From: Lachnospira sp. UBA4285
GTDB taxonomy: Bacteria; Bacillota; Clostridia; Lachnospirales; Lachnospiraceae
Direction of reading: 5' to 3'
NCBI GenBank assembly: GCA_002394965.1
Contig: DGVL01000153.1
Location: 1-14,165, forward strand
Length of the DNA: 14,165 nucleotides
Below, in pieces: positions 6,350-13,679 of the stretch (its first letter is position 1; each line of letters begins with the position of its first letter). Below the pieces are notes generated by a model. The model was not told the origin of the DNA, did no database searches, and saw only the letters and a program-made list of their open reading frames with translations. The position numbers and the translations under genes were made by a program.

Positions 6350-6955
6350 TTGGTTGCAATCATCGATTATGATGCGGGAAATATCAGAAGTGTGGAAAAG
6401 GCGCTGACAGCTCTCGGGGCGGCGCCCGTCGTCACGAGGGACCGGCAGCAGATTTTAAACGCAGATCATGTTATCCTTCCTGGCGTGGGGGCATTCGGTG
6501 ACTGCATGCAGCACCTTCACGACTACGGTCTGACAGACGTCATACGGGAGACAATTAGAGACGGGAAGCCGTTTCTGGGCATATGCGTCGGGATGCAGCT
6601 CCTATTTGAAGGAAGCGAGGAATCGCCGGACGTACCAGGGCTCGGAATTCTGAAAGGCAGATTTTACCGTTTCCACTCGGACACAGAAAAAATTCCTCAC
6701 ATGGGATGGAACAATATCCGGATCCGAAAGAACGCACGCCTTCTCACCGGCATCGGGCAGAATCCATATGTGTATTTTGTTCACTCATATTATCTGAAGG
6801 CCGAGGATCCTTCGATCGTCACGGCAGTATGCGACTATATCCAGCCGTTTGATGCTTCCGTGGAGTGCGGTAACTGCTTCGGGACCCAGTTTCACCCGGA
6901 GAAGAGCAGCCGGATCGGCCTCACGGTTCTGAACAATTTCCTGGAGGTGCACTGA
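6350..6955 (+). CDS. hisH: Imidazole glycerol phosphate synthase, glutaminase subunit HisH
   Basis: This 201-residue class I glutamine amidotransferase releases ammonia from glutamine and passes it to HisF for the fifth step of histidine synthesis, which also yields the purine intermediate AICAR. The catalytic triad is complete: Cys79 in FLGICVGMQLLFEGSE, and His182 with Glu184 in GTQFHPEKSS. The oxyanion-side segment LPGVGAFGDCM (43-53) and HMGWNN (117-122) are also present. Start is TTG 6350, supported by AGGGAGG and by similarity. The TGA overlaps the hisF ATG by one base, so the two subunits are probably made by coupled translation. No other his gene lies in the window. Length is normal for the family. 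Confidence 0.95.
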   Translation: MVAIIDYDAGNIRSVEKALTALGAAPVVTRDRQQILNADHVILPGVGAFGDCMQHLHDYGLTDVIRETIRDGKPFLGICVGMQLLFEGSEESPDVPGLGILKGRFYRFHSDTEKIPHMGWNNIRIRKNARLLTGIGQNPYVYFVHSYYLKAEDPSIVTAVCDYIQPFDASVECGNCFGTQFHPEKSSRIGLTVLNNFLEVH

Positions 6956-7728
6956 TGCTTACCAAACGGATTATTCCATGCCTGGACTGCAAGAACGGGC
7001 GGGTCGTAAAGGGCACAAGTTTTATAAACTTACGGGATGCCGGCGATCCGGTACAAGTCGCCGGGATGTATGACAAGAGCGGTGCAGACGAACTTGTCTT
7101 TCTGGATATCACCGCAACGTCGGACCGCCGGGAGACCACGATCAATCTGGTGCGCAAGGTCGCCGAGAAGGTTTTCATACCGTTCACCGTCGGCGGCGGA
7201 ATCCGCACGGTTGAGGACTTCAAGGTACTTCTCAGAGAAGGAGCCGACAAGATCTCCATCAACAGCGCTGCCATATTAAATCCCCGTCTTATCTCTGATG
7301 CCGCCGACAAGTTTGGCGCGCAGTGTGTCGTTGTTGCGATCGACGCCAAAAAGCGGGACAATGCAGATGGCTGGACCATATACCGTAACGGCGGGCGTAT
7401 CGACATGAAGATGGACGCCGTCGAGTGGGCTATGCAGGCCGAGAGACTTGGCGCCGGCGAGATCCTGCTGACAAGCATGGACTGCGACGGCCAGAAACAA
7501 GGGTATGACCTCGCGCTCACGAGAGCCGTGGCGGACGCGGTCCACATCCCGGTCATCGCTTCCGGCGGAGCAGGTAGAAAAGAGGACTTTCTGACTGCCT
7601 TTACGGAAGGACATGCCGACGCTGCACTCGCCGCCTCTTTGTTTCACTACAGGGAACTTGACATCACCGATCTCAAGAAATATCTGCGGAAAAACGGCAT
7701 TCCAGTCCGGATCCCGCAGGCGGACTGA
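6955..7728 (+). CDS. hisF: Imidazole glycerol phosphate synthase, cyclase subunit HisF
   Basis: This 257-residue (beta-alpha)8 barrel uses ammonia from HisH to turn PRFAR into imidazole glycerol phosphate and AICAR. The two catalytic aspartates are in place, Asp11 in RIIPCLDCKNGRVVKG and Asp130 in VVVAIDAKKR. The phosphate-binding TVGGGIRT (78-85) and IASGGAG (201-207) loops are present. An insertion around residues 131-145, relative to short HisF proteins, is of a kind I associate with clostridial forms. Odd: the usual SMDxDGTKxGYD loop reads SMDCDGQKQGYD, so the conserved Thr is Gln180; and LDVKDG near the N-terminus reads LDCKNG. GGAGGT sits 6 bases before ATG 6955. Assignment is secure; effect of the Gln is unknown. 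Confidence 0.95.
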   Translation: MLTKRIIPCLDCKNGRVVKGTSFINLRDAGDPVQVAGMYDKSGADELVFLDITATSDRRETTINLVRKVAEKVFIPFTVGGGIRTVEDFKVLLREGADKISINSAAILNPRLISDAADKFGAQCVVVAIDAKKRDNADGWTIYRNGGRIDMKMDAVEWAMQAERLGAGEILLTSMDCDGQKQGYDLALTRAVADAVHIPVIASGGAGRKEDFLTAFTEGHADAALAASLFHYRELDITDLKKYLRKNGIPVRIPQAD

Positions 7729-7749
7729 CAGGAAAAGAGATGAAGCGAC

Positions 7750-8427
7750 ATGCCGCCGATCACGAATGACTGGCTGAAGCCCCTTTCGCCGGAGTTCTCC
7801 AAGCCATATTACAAAAAACTCTTTCAGAAGGTGCTTGAAGAGTACCGGAGCGGACATCCCATCTATCCTCCGGCAGACGACATCTTCAACGCCTTTCACT
7901 TTACGCCTTTAAAAAGTGTCCGGGTCGTGATTCTGGGACAAGACCCGTACTTCAATCCCGGCCAGGCAACAGGCCTGTGTTTTTCGGTAAATCCGGGCGT
8001 TGCGATACCTCCGTCTCTGGTGAATATCTACCGGGAACTGCACGACGATCTGGGATGCTATATTCCCAACAACGGGTATCTGAAAAAGTGGGCAGATCAG
8101 GGCGTGCTGCTCCTGAACACAGTCCTCACAGTACGCGCCCACGAGCCGAACTCCCACCGCGGGATCGGCTGGGAGGAATTCACGGATGCCGCCATCCGAA
8201 TCCTGAACGCACAGGACTGGCCGATTGTCTTCATGCTCTGGGGCGGGCCTGCCAGACGAAAAGCTGCCATGCTGAACAATCCGAAGCATCAGATCCTCAC
8301 AGCGGCTCACCCGAGCCCGCTGTCGGCTTACAAGGGATTCTTCGGATGCCGGCATTTCTCAAAGGCCAATGCATTCCTGGAGGAAAACGGACTTGTGCCG
8401 ATTGACTGGCAGATTGAAAATATATGA
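7750..8427 (+). CDS. ung: Uracil-DNA glycosylase, family 1
   Basis: This 225-residue base-excision repair enzyme removes uracil from DNA. The water-activating motif is GQDPYFNPGQATGLCFS (63-79) with Asp65; uracil-specificity residues Phe78 and Asn123 (LLLNTVLTVRAHEPNSH) are present, and the DNA-intercalation loop is HPSPLSAYKGFFGC (187-200) with His187. Two positions depart from the usual GQDPYHxPGQAHGL: His is Phe68 and the second His is Thr74. The catalytic set is otherwise intact, so I expect activity. The ATG at 7750 has only a weak ribosome binding site, 21 bases after hisF, and the gene ends 15 bases before der. Length is normal for family 1. Confidence 0.94.
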   Translation: MPPITNDWLKPLSPEFSKPYYKKLFQKVLEEYRSGHPIYPPADDIFNAFHFTPLKSVRVVILGQDPYFNPGQATGLCFSVNPGVAIPPSLVNIYRELHDDLGCYIPNNGYLKKWADQGVLLLNTVLTVRAHEPNSHRGIGWEEFTDAAIRILNAQDWPIVFMLWGGPARRKAAMLNNPKHQILTAAHPSPLSAYKGFFGCRHFSKANAFLEENGLVPIDWQIENI

Positions 8428-8442
8428 AATAAAGGAGAGTTC

Positions 8443-9771
8443 ATGTCAAAACCAATCGTTGCCATTGTGGGGCGTCCCAATGTCGGGAAGTCCACACTGT
8501 TCAACAGTATGGCCGGATCAAAGATTTCGATCGTCGAAGATACTCCGGGCGTGACCCGCGACCGGATCTATGCGGATGTGGAATGGCTTGATCATTCATT
8601 CACCCTGATCGACACCGGCGGAATCGAGCCGGAATCCTCAGACGTCATCCTGAAGCAGATGCGCGAGCAGGCTGAGATTGCCATTGAGACGGCGGATGTC
8701 ATCATTTTTCTGACAGATGCCCGGGACGGTCTTGTCGACGCGGATCTGAAAGTTACGGATATGCTTCGCCGCAGCCACAAGCCGGTCGTGCTGGCTGTCA
8801 ATAAGGTTGAAAATTTCGAGAAGCAGATGGCGGATGTTTACGAGTTCTATAACCTGGGACTGGGCGATCCGATCCCGATCTCTGCATCGGCAAAGCTTGG
8901 AATCGGCGATCTGCTCGATGTGGTCTTCGAGAAAATGCCCAAGATACCGCCGCTTGAGGAAGAGGACGACCGGCCGCGCATTGCGGTGATCGGGAAGCCC
9001 AATGTCGGCAAGTCTTCTCTGATAAACCGGCTCCTCGGTGAGAACCGCCTGATCGTATCAGACATCGCCGGAACAACCCGCGATGCCATCGACACGGCGG
9101 TCACATATAACGGCTCCAGCTATTGTTTCATCGATACGGCCGGCCTGCGCCGCAAGAGCAAGATCTCCGGTGACATAGAGCGCTACTCGATCATCCGCGC
9201 GGTATCAGCGGTTGAACGGGCAGACATCTGTATTCTGGTCATCGACGCGACGCAGGGCATCACCGAGCAGGACGCGAAAATCGGCGGAATTGCTCATGAG
9301 AGAGGCAAGGGCATCATCATCGCCGTGAACAAATGGGATGCCGTCGCCGACAAGGACGGCCACTCGGTCTACGAATACGCGAACAGAATCCGCAGCACGC
9401 TTTCATTCATGCCCTATGCAGAGATCCTCTTCATCTCTGCCAAAACCGGGCAGCGCACGCAGAAGCTGTTCGAGATGATCGACATCGTGCGGGAGAATCA
9501 GACGATGCGCGTTCCGACCGGCGCTCTGAATCAGGTTCTTGCCGACGCTCTGGCGATGAAGCAGCCGCCGTCTGACAAGGGCCGCCGCCTGCGGATCTTC
9601 TACATGACGCAGGTTGCCGTCGAACCGCCGACATTTGTCATGTTTGTCAATGACAAGTCGCTCACTCACTTTTCCTATACCCGGTATATCGAGAACAGGC
9701 TTCGGGAGACGTTTGGATTCCGGGGCAGTGCGATTCACTTTATAAACCGTGAAAGGGCAGGAGAGCAGTGA
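8443..9771 (+). CDS. der: Ribosome-assembly GTPase Der (EngA)
   Basis: This 442-residue protein has two tandem GTPase domains and a C-terminal KH-like domain, and is needed for 50S subunit maturation. Domain 1: G1 GRPNVGKST (10-18), G3 DTGG (57-60), G4 region NKVE (120-123). An acidic linker LEEEDDRP (171-178) leads to domain 2: G1 GKPNVGKSS (184-192), G3 DTAG (231-234), G4 NKWD (296-299), then SAKTGQ. The KH-like part covers about 350-442. Odd: G4 of domain 1 is NKVE, whereas the family has NKxD; the aspartate normally reads the guanine base. Domain 2 is canonical. AAAGGAGAG sits 3 bases before ATG 8443. The stop overlaps the plsY ATG, and der-plsY is a common Firmicute pair. Confidence 0.96.
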   Translation: MSKPIVAIVGRPNVGKSTLFNSMAGSKISIVEDTPGVTRDRIYADVEWLDHSFTLIDTGGIEPESSDVILKQMREQAEIAIETADVIIFLTDARDGLVDADLKVTDMLRRSHKPVVLAVNKVENFEKQMADVYEFYNLGLGDPIPISASAKLGIGDLLDVVFEKMPKIPPLEEEDDRPRIAVIGKPNVGKSSLINRLLGENRLIVSDIAGTTRDAIDTAVTYNGSSYCFIDTAGLRRKSKISGDIERYSIIRAVSAVERADICILVIDATQGITEQDAKIGGIAHERGKGIIIAVNKWDAVADKDGHSVYEYANRIRSTLSFMPYAEILFISAKTGQRTQKLFEMIDIVRENQTMRVPTGALNQVLADALAMKQPPSDKGRRLRIFYMTQVAVEPPTFVMFVNDKSLTHFSYTRYIENRLRETFGFRGSAIHFINRERAGEQ

Positions 9772-10442
9772 TGGAAAGATTAATCTGTGTGATCATCGGA
9801 TATATGTTCGGCGCCGTGATTCAGAGCGGCTACTGGCTCTGCCGTGCCCGCGGCGTGGATATCCGCACGGTCGGAAGCGGAAATGCCGGTACGACCAATG
9901 TCATCCGCACCATGGGCAAAAAGACCGGCTACCTCACCTATATCTGCGATATGGGGAAGGTTGTTCTTTCCTTTCTGCTGTGCCGGGCACTTTTTGACGG
10001 CACGCTTCCGGCTGTTGTCATCTGCATGTACAGTGGACTCGGCGCGGTACTCGGGCACGACTATCCGTTCTATCTGCATTTTAAAGGCGGAAAAGGCATT
10101 GCCTCAACCACCGGCGTCATCATCTCGCTTGCACTGATACGGCCATACTTTGCGCTTCTTATTGCTCTCGGCTTTGTGACGTTTATGTGTGTGATGTACA
10201 GTTCCCGGTACGTCTCACTCGCTTCGATGTTCCTGACCTGCGGCTTTGCAGCCGAGTTTTTAGTCTGCGGTCTTATCGGAGCTGTGCCGGCGCAGGGCAT
10301 GAATCTGGCGGAGTCTCTGGTCATACCGGTGGTACTGGCACTGCTTTCTGTCTACCAGCACCGAGGGAATATTCAGAGACTCAGAAACGGTTCGGAGCGC
10401 AGAATCAAAGACCCAAAGAACAAAAAAGAGGATAAAAAATGA
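9771..10442 (+). CDS. plsY: Acyl-phosphate:glycerol-3-phosphate acyltransferase PlsY
   Basis: This 223-residue integral membrane enzyme transfers an acyl group from acyl-phosphate to glycerol-3-phosphate, making lysophosphatidic acid, the first phospholipid step in most Gram-positive bacteria. Signature motifs: VGSGNAGTTNVIRTMGKK (34-51), GHDYPFYLHFKGGKG (95-109) and the C-terminal YQHRGNIQRL. Hydrophobic segments around 4-22, 54-72, 80-98, 112-132, 133-155 and 160-190 fit the multi-helix PlsY fold. A Lys/Arg-rich cytosolic tail follows the last motif. AGGAGA sits 7 bases before ATG 9771; the GTG at 9768 is too close to that site. The start overlaps the der stop (TGATG) and the end overlaps rsmD by 4 bases (ATGA). 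gpsA, a frequent partner, does not follow. Confidence 0.95.
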   Translation: MERLICVIIGYMFGAVIQSGYWLCRARGVDIRTVGSGNAGTTNVIRTMGKKTGYLTYICDMGKVVLSFLLCRALFDGTLPAVVICMYSGLGAVLGHDYPFYLHFKGGKGIASTTGVIISLALIRPYFALLIALGFVTFMCVMYSSRYVSLASMFLTCGFAAEFLVCGLIGAVPAQGMNLAESLVIPVVLALLSVYQHRGNIQRLRNGSERRIKDPKNKKEDKK

Positions 10443-10996
10443 GAGTAATCGCTGGCACGGCAAGAAGTATGCCGTTAAAATCCCTGGAAGGCGAGGACAC
10501 CCGTCCGACCCTGGACAGGATTAAAGAGACGCTGTTTAACATCATCCAGATGGAAGTGCCTGGCAGCCGCTTTCTGGATCTCTTTGCCGGAACCGGCTCG
10601 ATCGGAATCGAAGCGCTGAGCCGTCACGCGAAGGAAGCTGTTTTCGTCGACAATTCGAGAAGGGCCTGTGCCGTGATCCGGGAGAATCTGAAGTTCACAA
10701 AATTCACGGACAACTCCCGGGTCATGGAGACAGACTGCGTCACAGCCGTTCGGAAACTGGCAGGTCTGGGAAGATTCGACATTGTATATATCGATCCGCC
10801 GTACGGAAAAAATCTCGAGGAGGATGTCCTTGCACAGCTTTCCGTGTCGGACATCATCGACAGGGACACACTCATTATCGTAGAGGAAGACCTGGATGAA
10901 GAACTGGCCTATGCGGAAGATCTCGGCTTCGAGATCATCCGGATCAAGTCCTACAAGACGAATCAGCACATCTTCCTGAAGAAAAGAGGAGCCTGA
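10439..10996 (+). CDS. rsmD: 16S rRNA (guanine966-N2)-methyltransferase RsmD
   Basis: This 185-residue class I methyltransferase modifies G966 of 16S rRNA in the assembled small subunit. It begins MRVIAGTARSMPLKS, continues with TRPTLDRIKETLFNII (21-36), and carries SAM motif I FLDLFAGTGSIGIEA (45-59) and the amino-methylating DPPY (119-122), which fits N2 guanine chemistry. The C-terminal KSYKTNQHIFLKK resembles the usual KxYGxTxxxFL end of the family. The ATG lies within the plsY end (4-base overlap), with AGAGG 7 bases before it. It lies 2 bases from coaD, matching the widely conserved rsmD-coaD pair. Length is typical. Confidence 0.95.
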   Translation: MRVIAGTARSMPLKSLEGEDTRPTLDRIKETLFNIIQMEVPGSRFLDLFAGTGSIGIEALSRHAKEAVFVDNSRRACAVIRENLKFTKFTDNSRVMETDCVTAVRKLAGLGRFDIVYIDPPYGKNLEEDVLAQLSVSDIIDRDTLIIVEEDLDEELAYAEDLGFEIIRIKSYKTNQHIFLKKRGA

Positions 10997-10998
10997 AC

Positions 10999-11484
10999 AT
11001 GACCTCAGCGATCTATCCCGGAAGCTTTGATCCGGTCACAATGGGACATCTGGATGTCATCCGCCGTTCAGCCGCCATCGTCGATCACCTGATCGTGGCG
11101 GTGCTGAACAACGGGGCAAAAAGTCCATTGTTTTCAGTTTCTGAACGTGTTAGTATGTTAAAAGACGTGACCCGGGATCTCCCTAACGTAGAGGTCATGA
11201 GCTTTTCGGGACTTCTGGTGGACTTTGCGAAGCAGAATTCTGTGACGCTTATCATCCGGGGCCTGAGAGCCGTCACGGACTTTGAATCGGAACTGGCGAT
11301 GGCGCAGACCAACCGGGTCATCTGTCCCGGAATAGAGACATTTTTCCTGTGTACCAGTTTGCGCTATGCATATCTGAGCTCGAGTACAGTAAAAGAAGTC
11401 GCACAGAATCACGGCGATATCAGTCAGCTCGTACCGCCCAGTGTCGTTCCGAAGATTTACGCAAAGTACGGTATAAAACACTAA
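10999..11484 (+). CDS. coaD: Phosphopantetheine adenylyltransferase CoaD
   Basis: This 161-residue nucleotidyltransferase adds AMP from ATP to 4'-phosphopantetheine, the penultimate step of coenzyme A synthesis. The ATP-binding T-x-G-H motif is in YPGSFDPVTMGHLD (6-19); IIRGLRAVTDFE supplies the substrate-side arginine, and YLSSSTVKE is the second nucleotidyltransferase signature (the family's ISSTxVKE). Length is normal. AGAGGAG lies 7 bases before ATG 10999, just after rsmD, so the two are surely co-transcribed. The 42-base gap after its TAA contains no terminator that I can see, so transcription probably continues into the coiled-coil gene. Confidence 0.96.
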   Translation: MTSAIYPGSFDPVTMGHLDVIRRSAAIVDHLIVAVLNNGAKSPLFSVSERVSMLKDVTRDLPNVEVMSFSGLLVDFAKQNSVTLIIRGLRAVTDFESELAMAQTNRVICPGIETFFLCTSLRYAYLSSSTVKEVAQNHGDISQLVPPSVVPKIYAKYGIKH

Positions 11485-11526
11485 TTTAAATTCGCAGGAA
11501 TCCTTCGGGAGGGTATCGATACAGCT

Positions 11527-12159
11527 ATGAGCAGAATAGAACAGATCATCAGTGATATGGAAGCGTACCTTGACACGTGCAAGACAGCACCATTCTCCAG
11601 CAACAAGATTATCTGCGAGAAGGACCAGCTGGATGACTATCTGAATGAACTGCGGGCAAGAACGCCGGAAGAGATCAAGAAATATCAGAGAATCCTCCAG
11701 AACAAGGACTCGATCATCAACGATGCAAAGCAGCAGGGCGAGCAGATCATCAATGCCGCTGCCCAGCAGGCGCAGCAGCTCGTCGATGAGACCAACATCA
11801 TGCAGAACGCCGTGGACAAGGCCGATCAGTATCTGAACAACTCCAACGCCAGAGCGCAGAAGACACTTGAGGATGCCAACAGCGAGGCTGTCCAGATCCG
11901 GGCGAGTGCCATCCACTATACAGACGACATGCTTTCACGCCTGCAGAATATCATCGAGCACGCGATTCGTCAGAACAACGACCGCTATCAGGAGCTGATG
12001 AACGGACTGCAGAACGAGCTGAATGTCGTCATCAACAACCGCAATGAGCTGGCTGGCGCGGATGGAAACGACTCGGGCGAAAGCGGGGATGCACCGCAGG
12101 CTCAGCCGGCGGACAACGACACGCTTGTGAGCGGCAATGTCGAGGATGACGGGCAGTAA
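11527..12159 (+). CDS. Coiled-coil protein of unknown function next to coaD (ATP synthase b/H-subunit-like, DivIVA-like look)
   Basis: I do not recognise a defined function. The 210-residue product has no signal peptide or membrane segment. It begins SRIEQIISDMEAYLDTC, then a short proline-containing segment and ELRARTPEEIKKYQ (residues 40-53). From about 55 to 175 it is almost uninterrupted amphipathic helix rich in Gln, Asn, Ala and Glu, with alanine-rich stretches such as IINAAAQQAQQLVDE that resemble long stalk proteins (subunit b or H of ATP synthases) and DivIVA-type scaffolds. The last 35 residues are acidic, low in complexity and probably disordered. From memory, similar proteins accompany coaD in other Lachnospiraceae, which would make it a lineage-conserved cytosolic scaffold. 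GGGAGGG lies 13 bases before ATG 11527, rather far. A strong terminator follows. Confidence 0.85.
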   Translation: MSRIEQIISDMEAYLDTCKTAPFSSNKIICEKDQLDDYLNELRARTPEEIKKYQRILQNKDSIINDAKQQGEQIINAAAQQAQQLVDETNIMQNAVDKADQYLNNSNARAQKTLEDANSEAVQIRASAIHYTDDMLSRLQNIIEHAIRQNNDRYQELMNGLQNELNVVINNRNELAGADGNDSGESGDAPQAQPADNDTLVSGNVEDDGQ

Positions 12160-12196
12160 GTGTCGTGACGGGCTGCCGTTTATATGTGAGAAAAGG

Positions 12197-12235
12197 GGCA
12201 AAGGGAAAGAGGTGACTCTTTCCTTTTGCCTTTTT
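12197..12235 (+). terminator. Strong intrinsic terminator after the coiled-coil gene
   Basis: GGCAAAGGGAAAGAG (12197-12211) pairs with 12216-12230 over 15 positions, with one G-T pair, closing a GTGA (GNRA-type) tetraloop. TTTTT follows at 12231-12235, and an AAAA run at 12191-12194 precedes the stem. This is the clearest transcription end in the window and closes the block running from mtaB or hisH through the coiled-coil gene. Confidence 0.95.
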
Positions 12236-12293
12236 ACAAAATCCCGGGCGCGGCGCGCGGCGCTTCGCTCTGACTCTTTTTTCGGAACATTTT

Positions 12294-13679
12294 ATGAATC
12301 TGCCACTTGAGTACTGTGAAACCATGAAACAGATGCTGGGCGACGAATTTGACTCGTACCTGGCATCTCTTGATGCGCCGAGAAAATACGGCCTTCGCGT
12401 CAATACGCGCAAAATATCCCCCGATGAATTCCGGAGCATCGCACCTTTCCCCCTGACGCCGGTCCCCTGGATCGCAGATGGTTTCTACTATGACGGGGAG
12501 ACCGTGCGGCCTGCCAAGGATCCGTATTATCTTGCCGGGCTCTATTATCTGCAGGAGCCGAGCGCGATGACTCCGGCGGCCCTTCTTCCGGTGAAACCGG
12601 GTGACGCGGTTCTCGATACCTGTGCCGCCCCAGGTGGAAAGTCGACGGAACTTGGCGCAAGACTGTGCGGCAGAGGCCTGCTCGTATCCAATGACATCTC
12701 CGCGAGCCGCTCCCGCGCTCTGCTTCGCAATATTGAAGGATTCGGAATCGGCAACACGGTCGTGCTGTCAGAGCCTCTGGATAAGCTGCAGCAGAACACC
12801 GGTACATTTTTTGATGCGGTACTGGTGGACGCTCCCTGTTCCGGCGAGGGTATGTTCCGGAAGGACGAAAAACTGGTGAGGGCCTGGTCGGCCAGCCGTC
12901 CGGAAGAATTCTCAGCTCTGCAGAAATCAATTGTGTTACACGCCGCCGACATGGTCAAACCGGGCGGATGGCTTCTGTACTCTACCTGTACCTTTAATGA
13001 ACTGGAAGATGAGGGAAGTGTCCGTTATCTGCTGGAGAACCGCCCGGAATTCTCACTCATGCCGGCTGGAGACTATGAAGGATTCCGCCACGGATTCGTG
13101 CGCAGTGAGCGGGATGCTGCGCTTCACCTGGATCGCTGCGTCCGTATCTTTCCGCACATCATGGGCGGAGAGGGACACTTCATCGCACTTATGAGAAAAC
13201 GTTCCGACGCTCCGTTCACAGGAAGTGTCCCGCCTGTCACAAGGCGCGAGAAACTTCCCGCCGAACTGACGGACTTTCTATCCCGCCTGAGGTGTGATAT
13301 CCCCGCAGAGAGGATCACCATCCGGGAATCGAGGGCATTTCTCCTGCCGGAGCTGCAGATCAACACGCGCGGGCTGCGGGTGCTCCGGAACGGACTGCTG
13401 CTCGGCGAGTACAGGAAAGGGAACCAGAAGAACCGCTTTGATCCTTCGGAGGCGCTTGCGATGGCTCTTCCGCGGAATGGTTTCGAAAACTGCCTTGTGC
13501 TCGCGCGTGACGATGACCGCGTCGTCCGCTATCTCAAGGGCGAAACCATCACGGCGGCAGACACAGAGGCAGAAGACGGGACTGTTCTTGTGACTCTGGA
13601 GGGCTGGCCGCTCGGCTGGGGCCGGAAAAATCGCGGCCAGATCAAGAACCGGTATCTCCCGGGATGGAGGCTTCAGTGA
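12294..13679 (+). CDS. rsmF: 16S rRNA m5C methyltransferase, RsmF/YebU-type (NOL1/NOP2/Sun family)
   Basis: This 461-residue enzyme should methylate C5 of a cytosine in 16S rRNA (C1407 for E. coli RsmF). An N-terminal RNA-binding part with GLRVNTRKISPDEF (33-46) leads to YYLQEPSAM (84-92), SAM motif I VLDTCAAPGGKST (106-118), and the two cysteines of m5C chemistry: Cys182 in DAPCSGEGMFRKD and Cys232 in LYSTCTFNELEDE. The C-terminal 160 residues, ending GWPLGWGRKNRGQIKNRYLP, correspond to the extra RsmF-type domains with a PUA-like end, which separates it from RsmB. The ATG fits the family start although the ribosome binding site is poor and no convincing promoter lies between the terminator and the gene. 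It overlaps the next gene by 4 bases. The exact target base is inferred, not shown. Confidence 0.92.
   Translation: MNLPLEYCETMKQMLGDEFDSYLASLDAPRKYGLRVNTRKISPDEFRSIAPFPLTPVPWIADGFYYDGETVRPAKDPYYLAGLYYLQEPSAMTPAALLPVKPGDAVLDTCAAPGGKSTELGARLCGRGLLVSNDISASRSRALLRNIEGFGIGNTVVLSEPLDKLQQNTGTFFDAVLVDAPCSGEGMFRKDEKLVRAWSASRPEEFSALQKSIVLHAADMVKPGGWLLYSTCTFNELEDEGSVRYLLENRPEFSLMPAGDYEGFRHGFVRSERDAALHLDRCVRIFPHIMGGEGHFIALMRKRSDAPFTGSVPPVTRREKLPAELTDFLSRLRCDIPAERITIRESRAFLLPELQINTRGLRVLRNGLLLGEYRKGNQKNRFDPSEALAMALPRNGFENCLVLARDDDRVVRYLKGETITAADTEAEDGTVLVTLEGWPLGWGRKNRGQIKNRYLPGWRLQ

Noticed and set aside
9768..9770. GTG as the plsY start
   Set aside because: It is only 4 bases from the AGGAGA site, whereas the next codon, ATG 9771, has better spacing and forms a common TGATG overlap.
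11158..11916. A 252-codon minus-strand frame opposite coaD and the coiled-coil gene
   Set aside because: Its leucine- and valine-rich look comes from reading the Gln/Asn/Glu-rich coiled coil backwards; it has no start signal and overlaps a certain gene.
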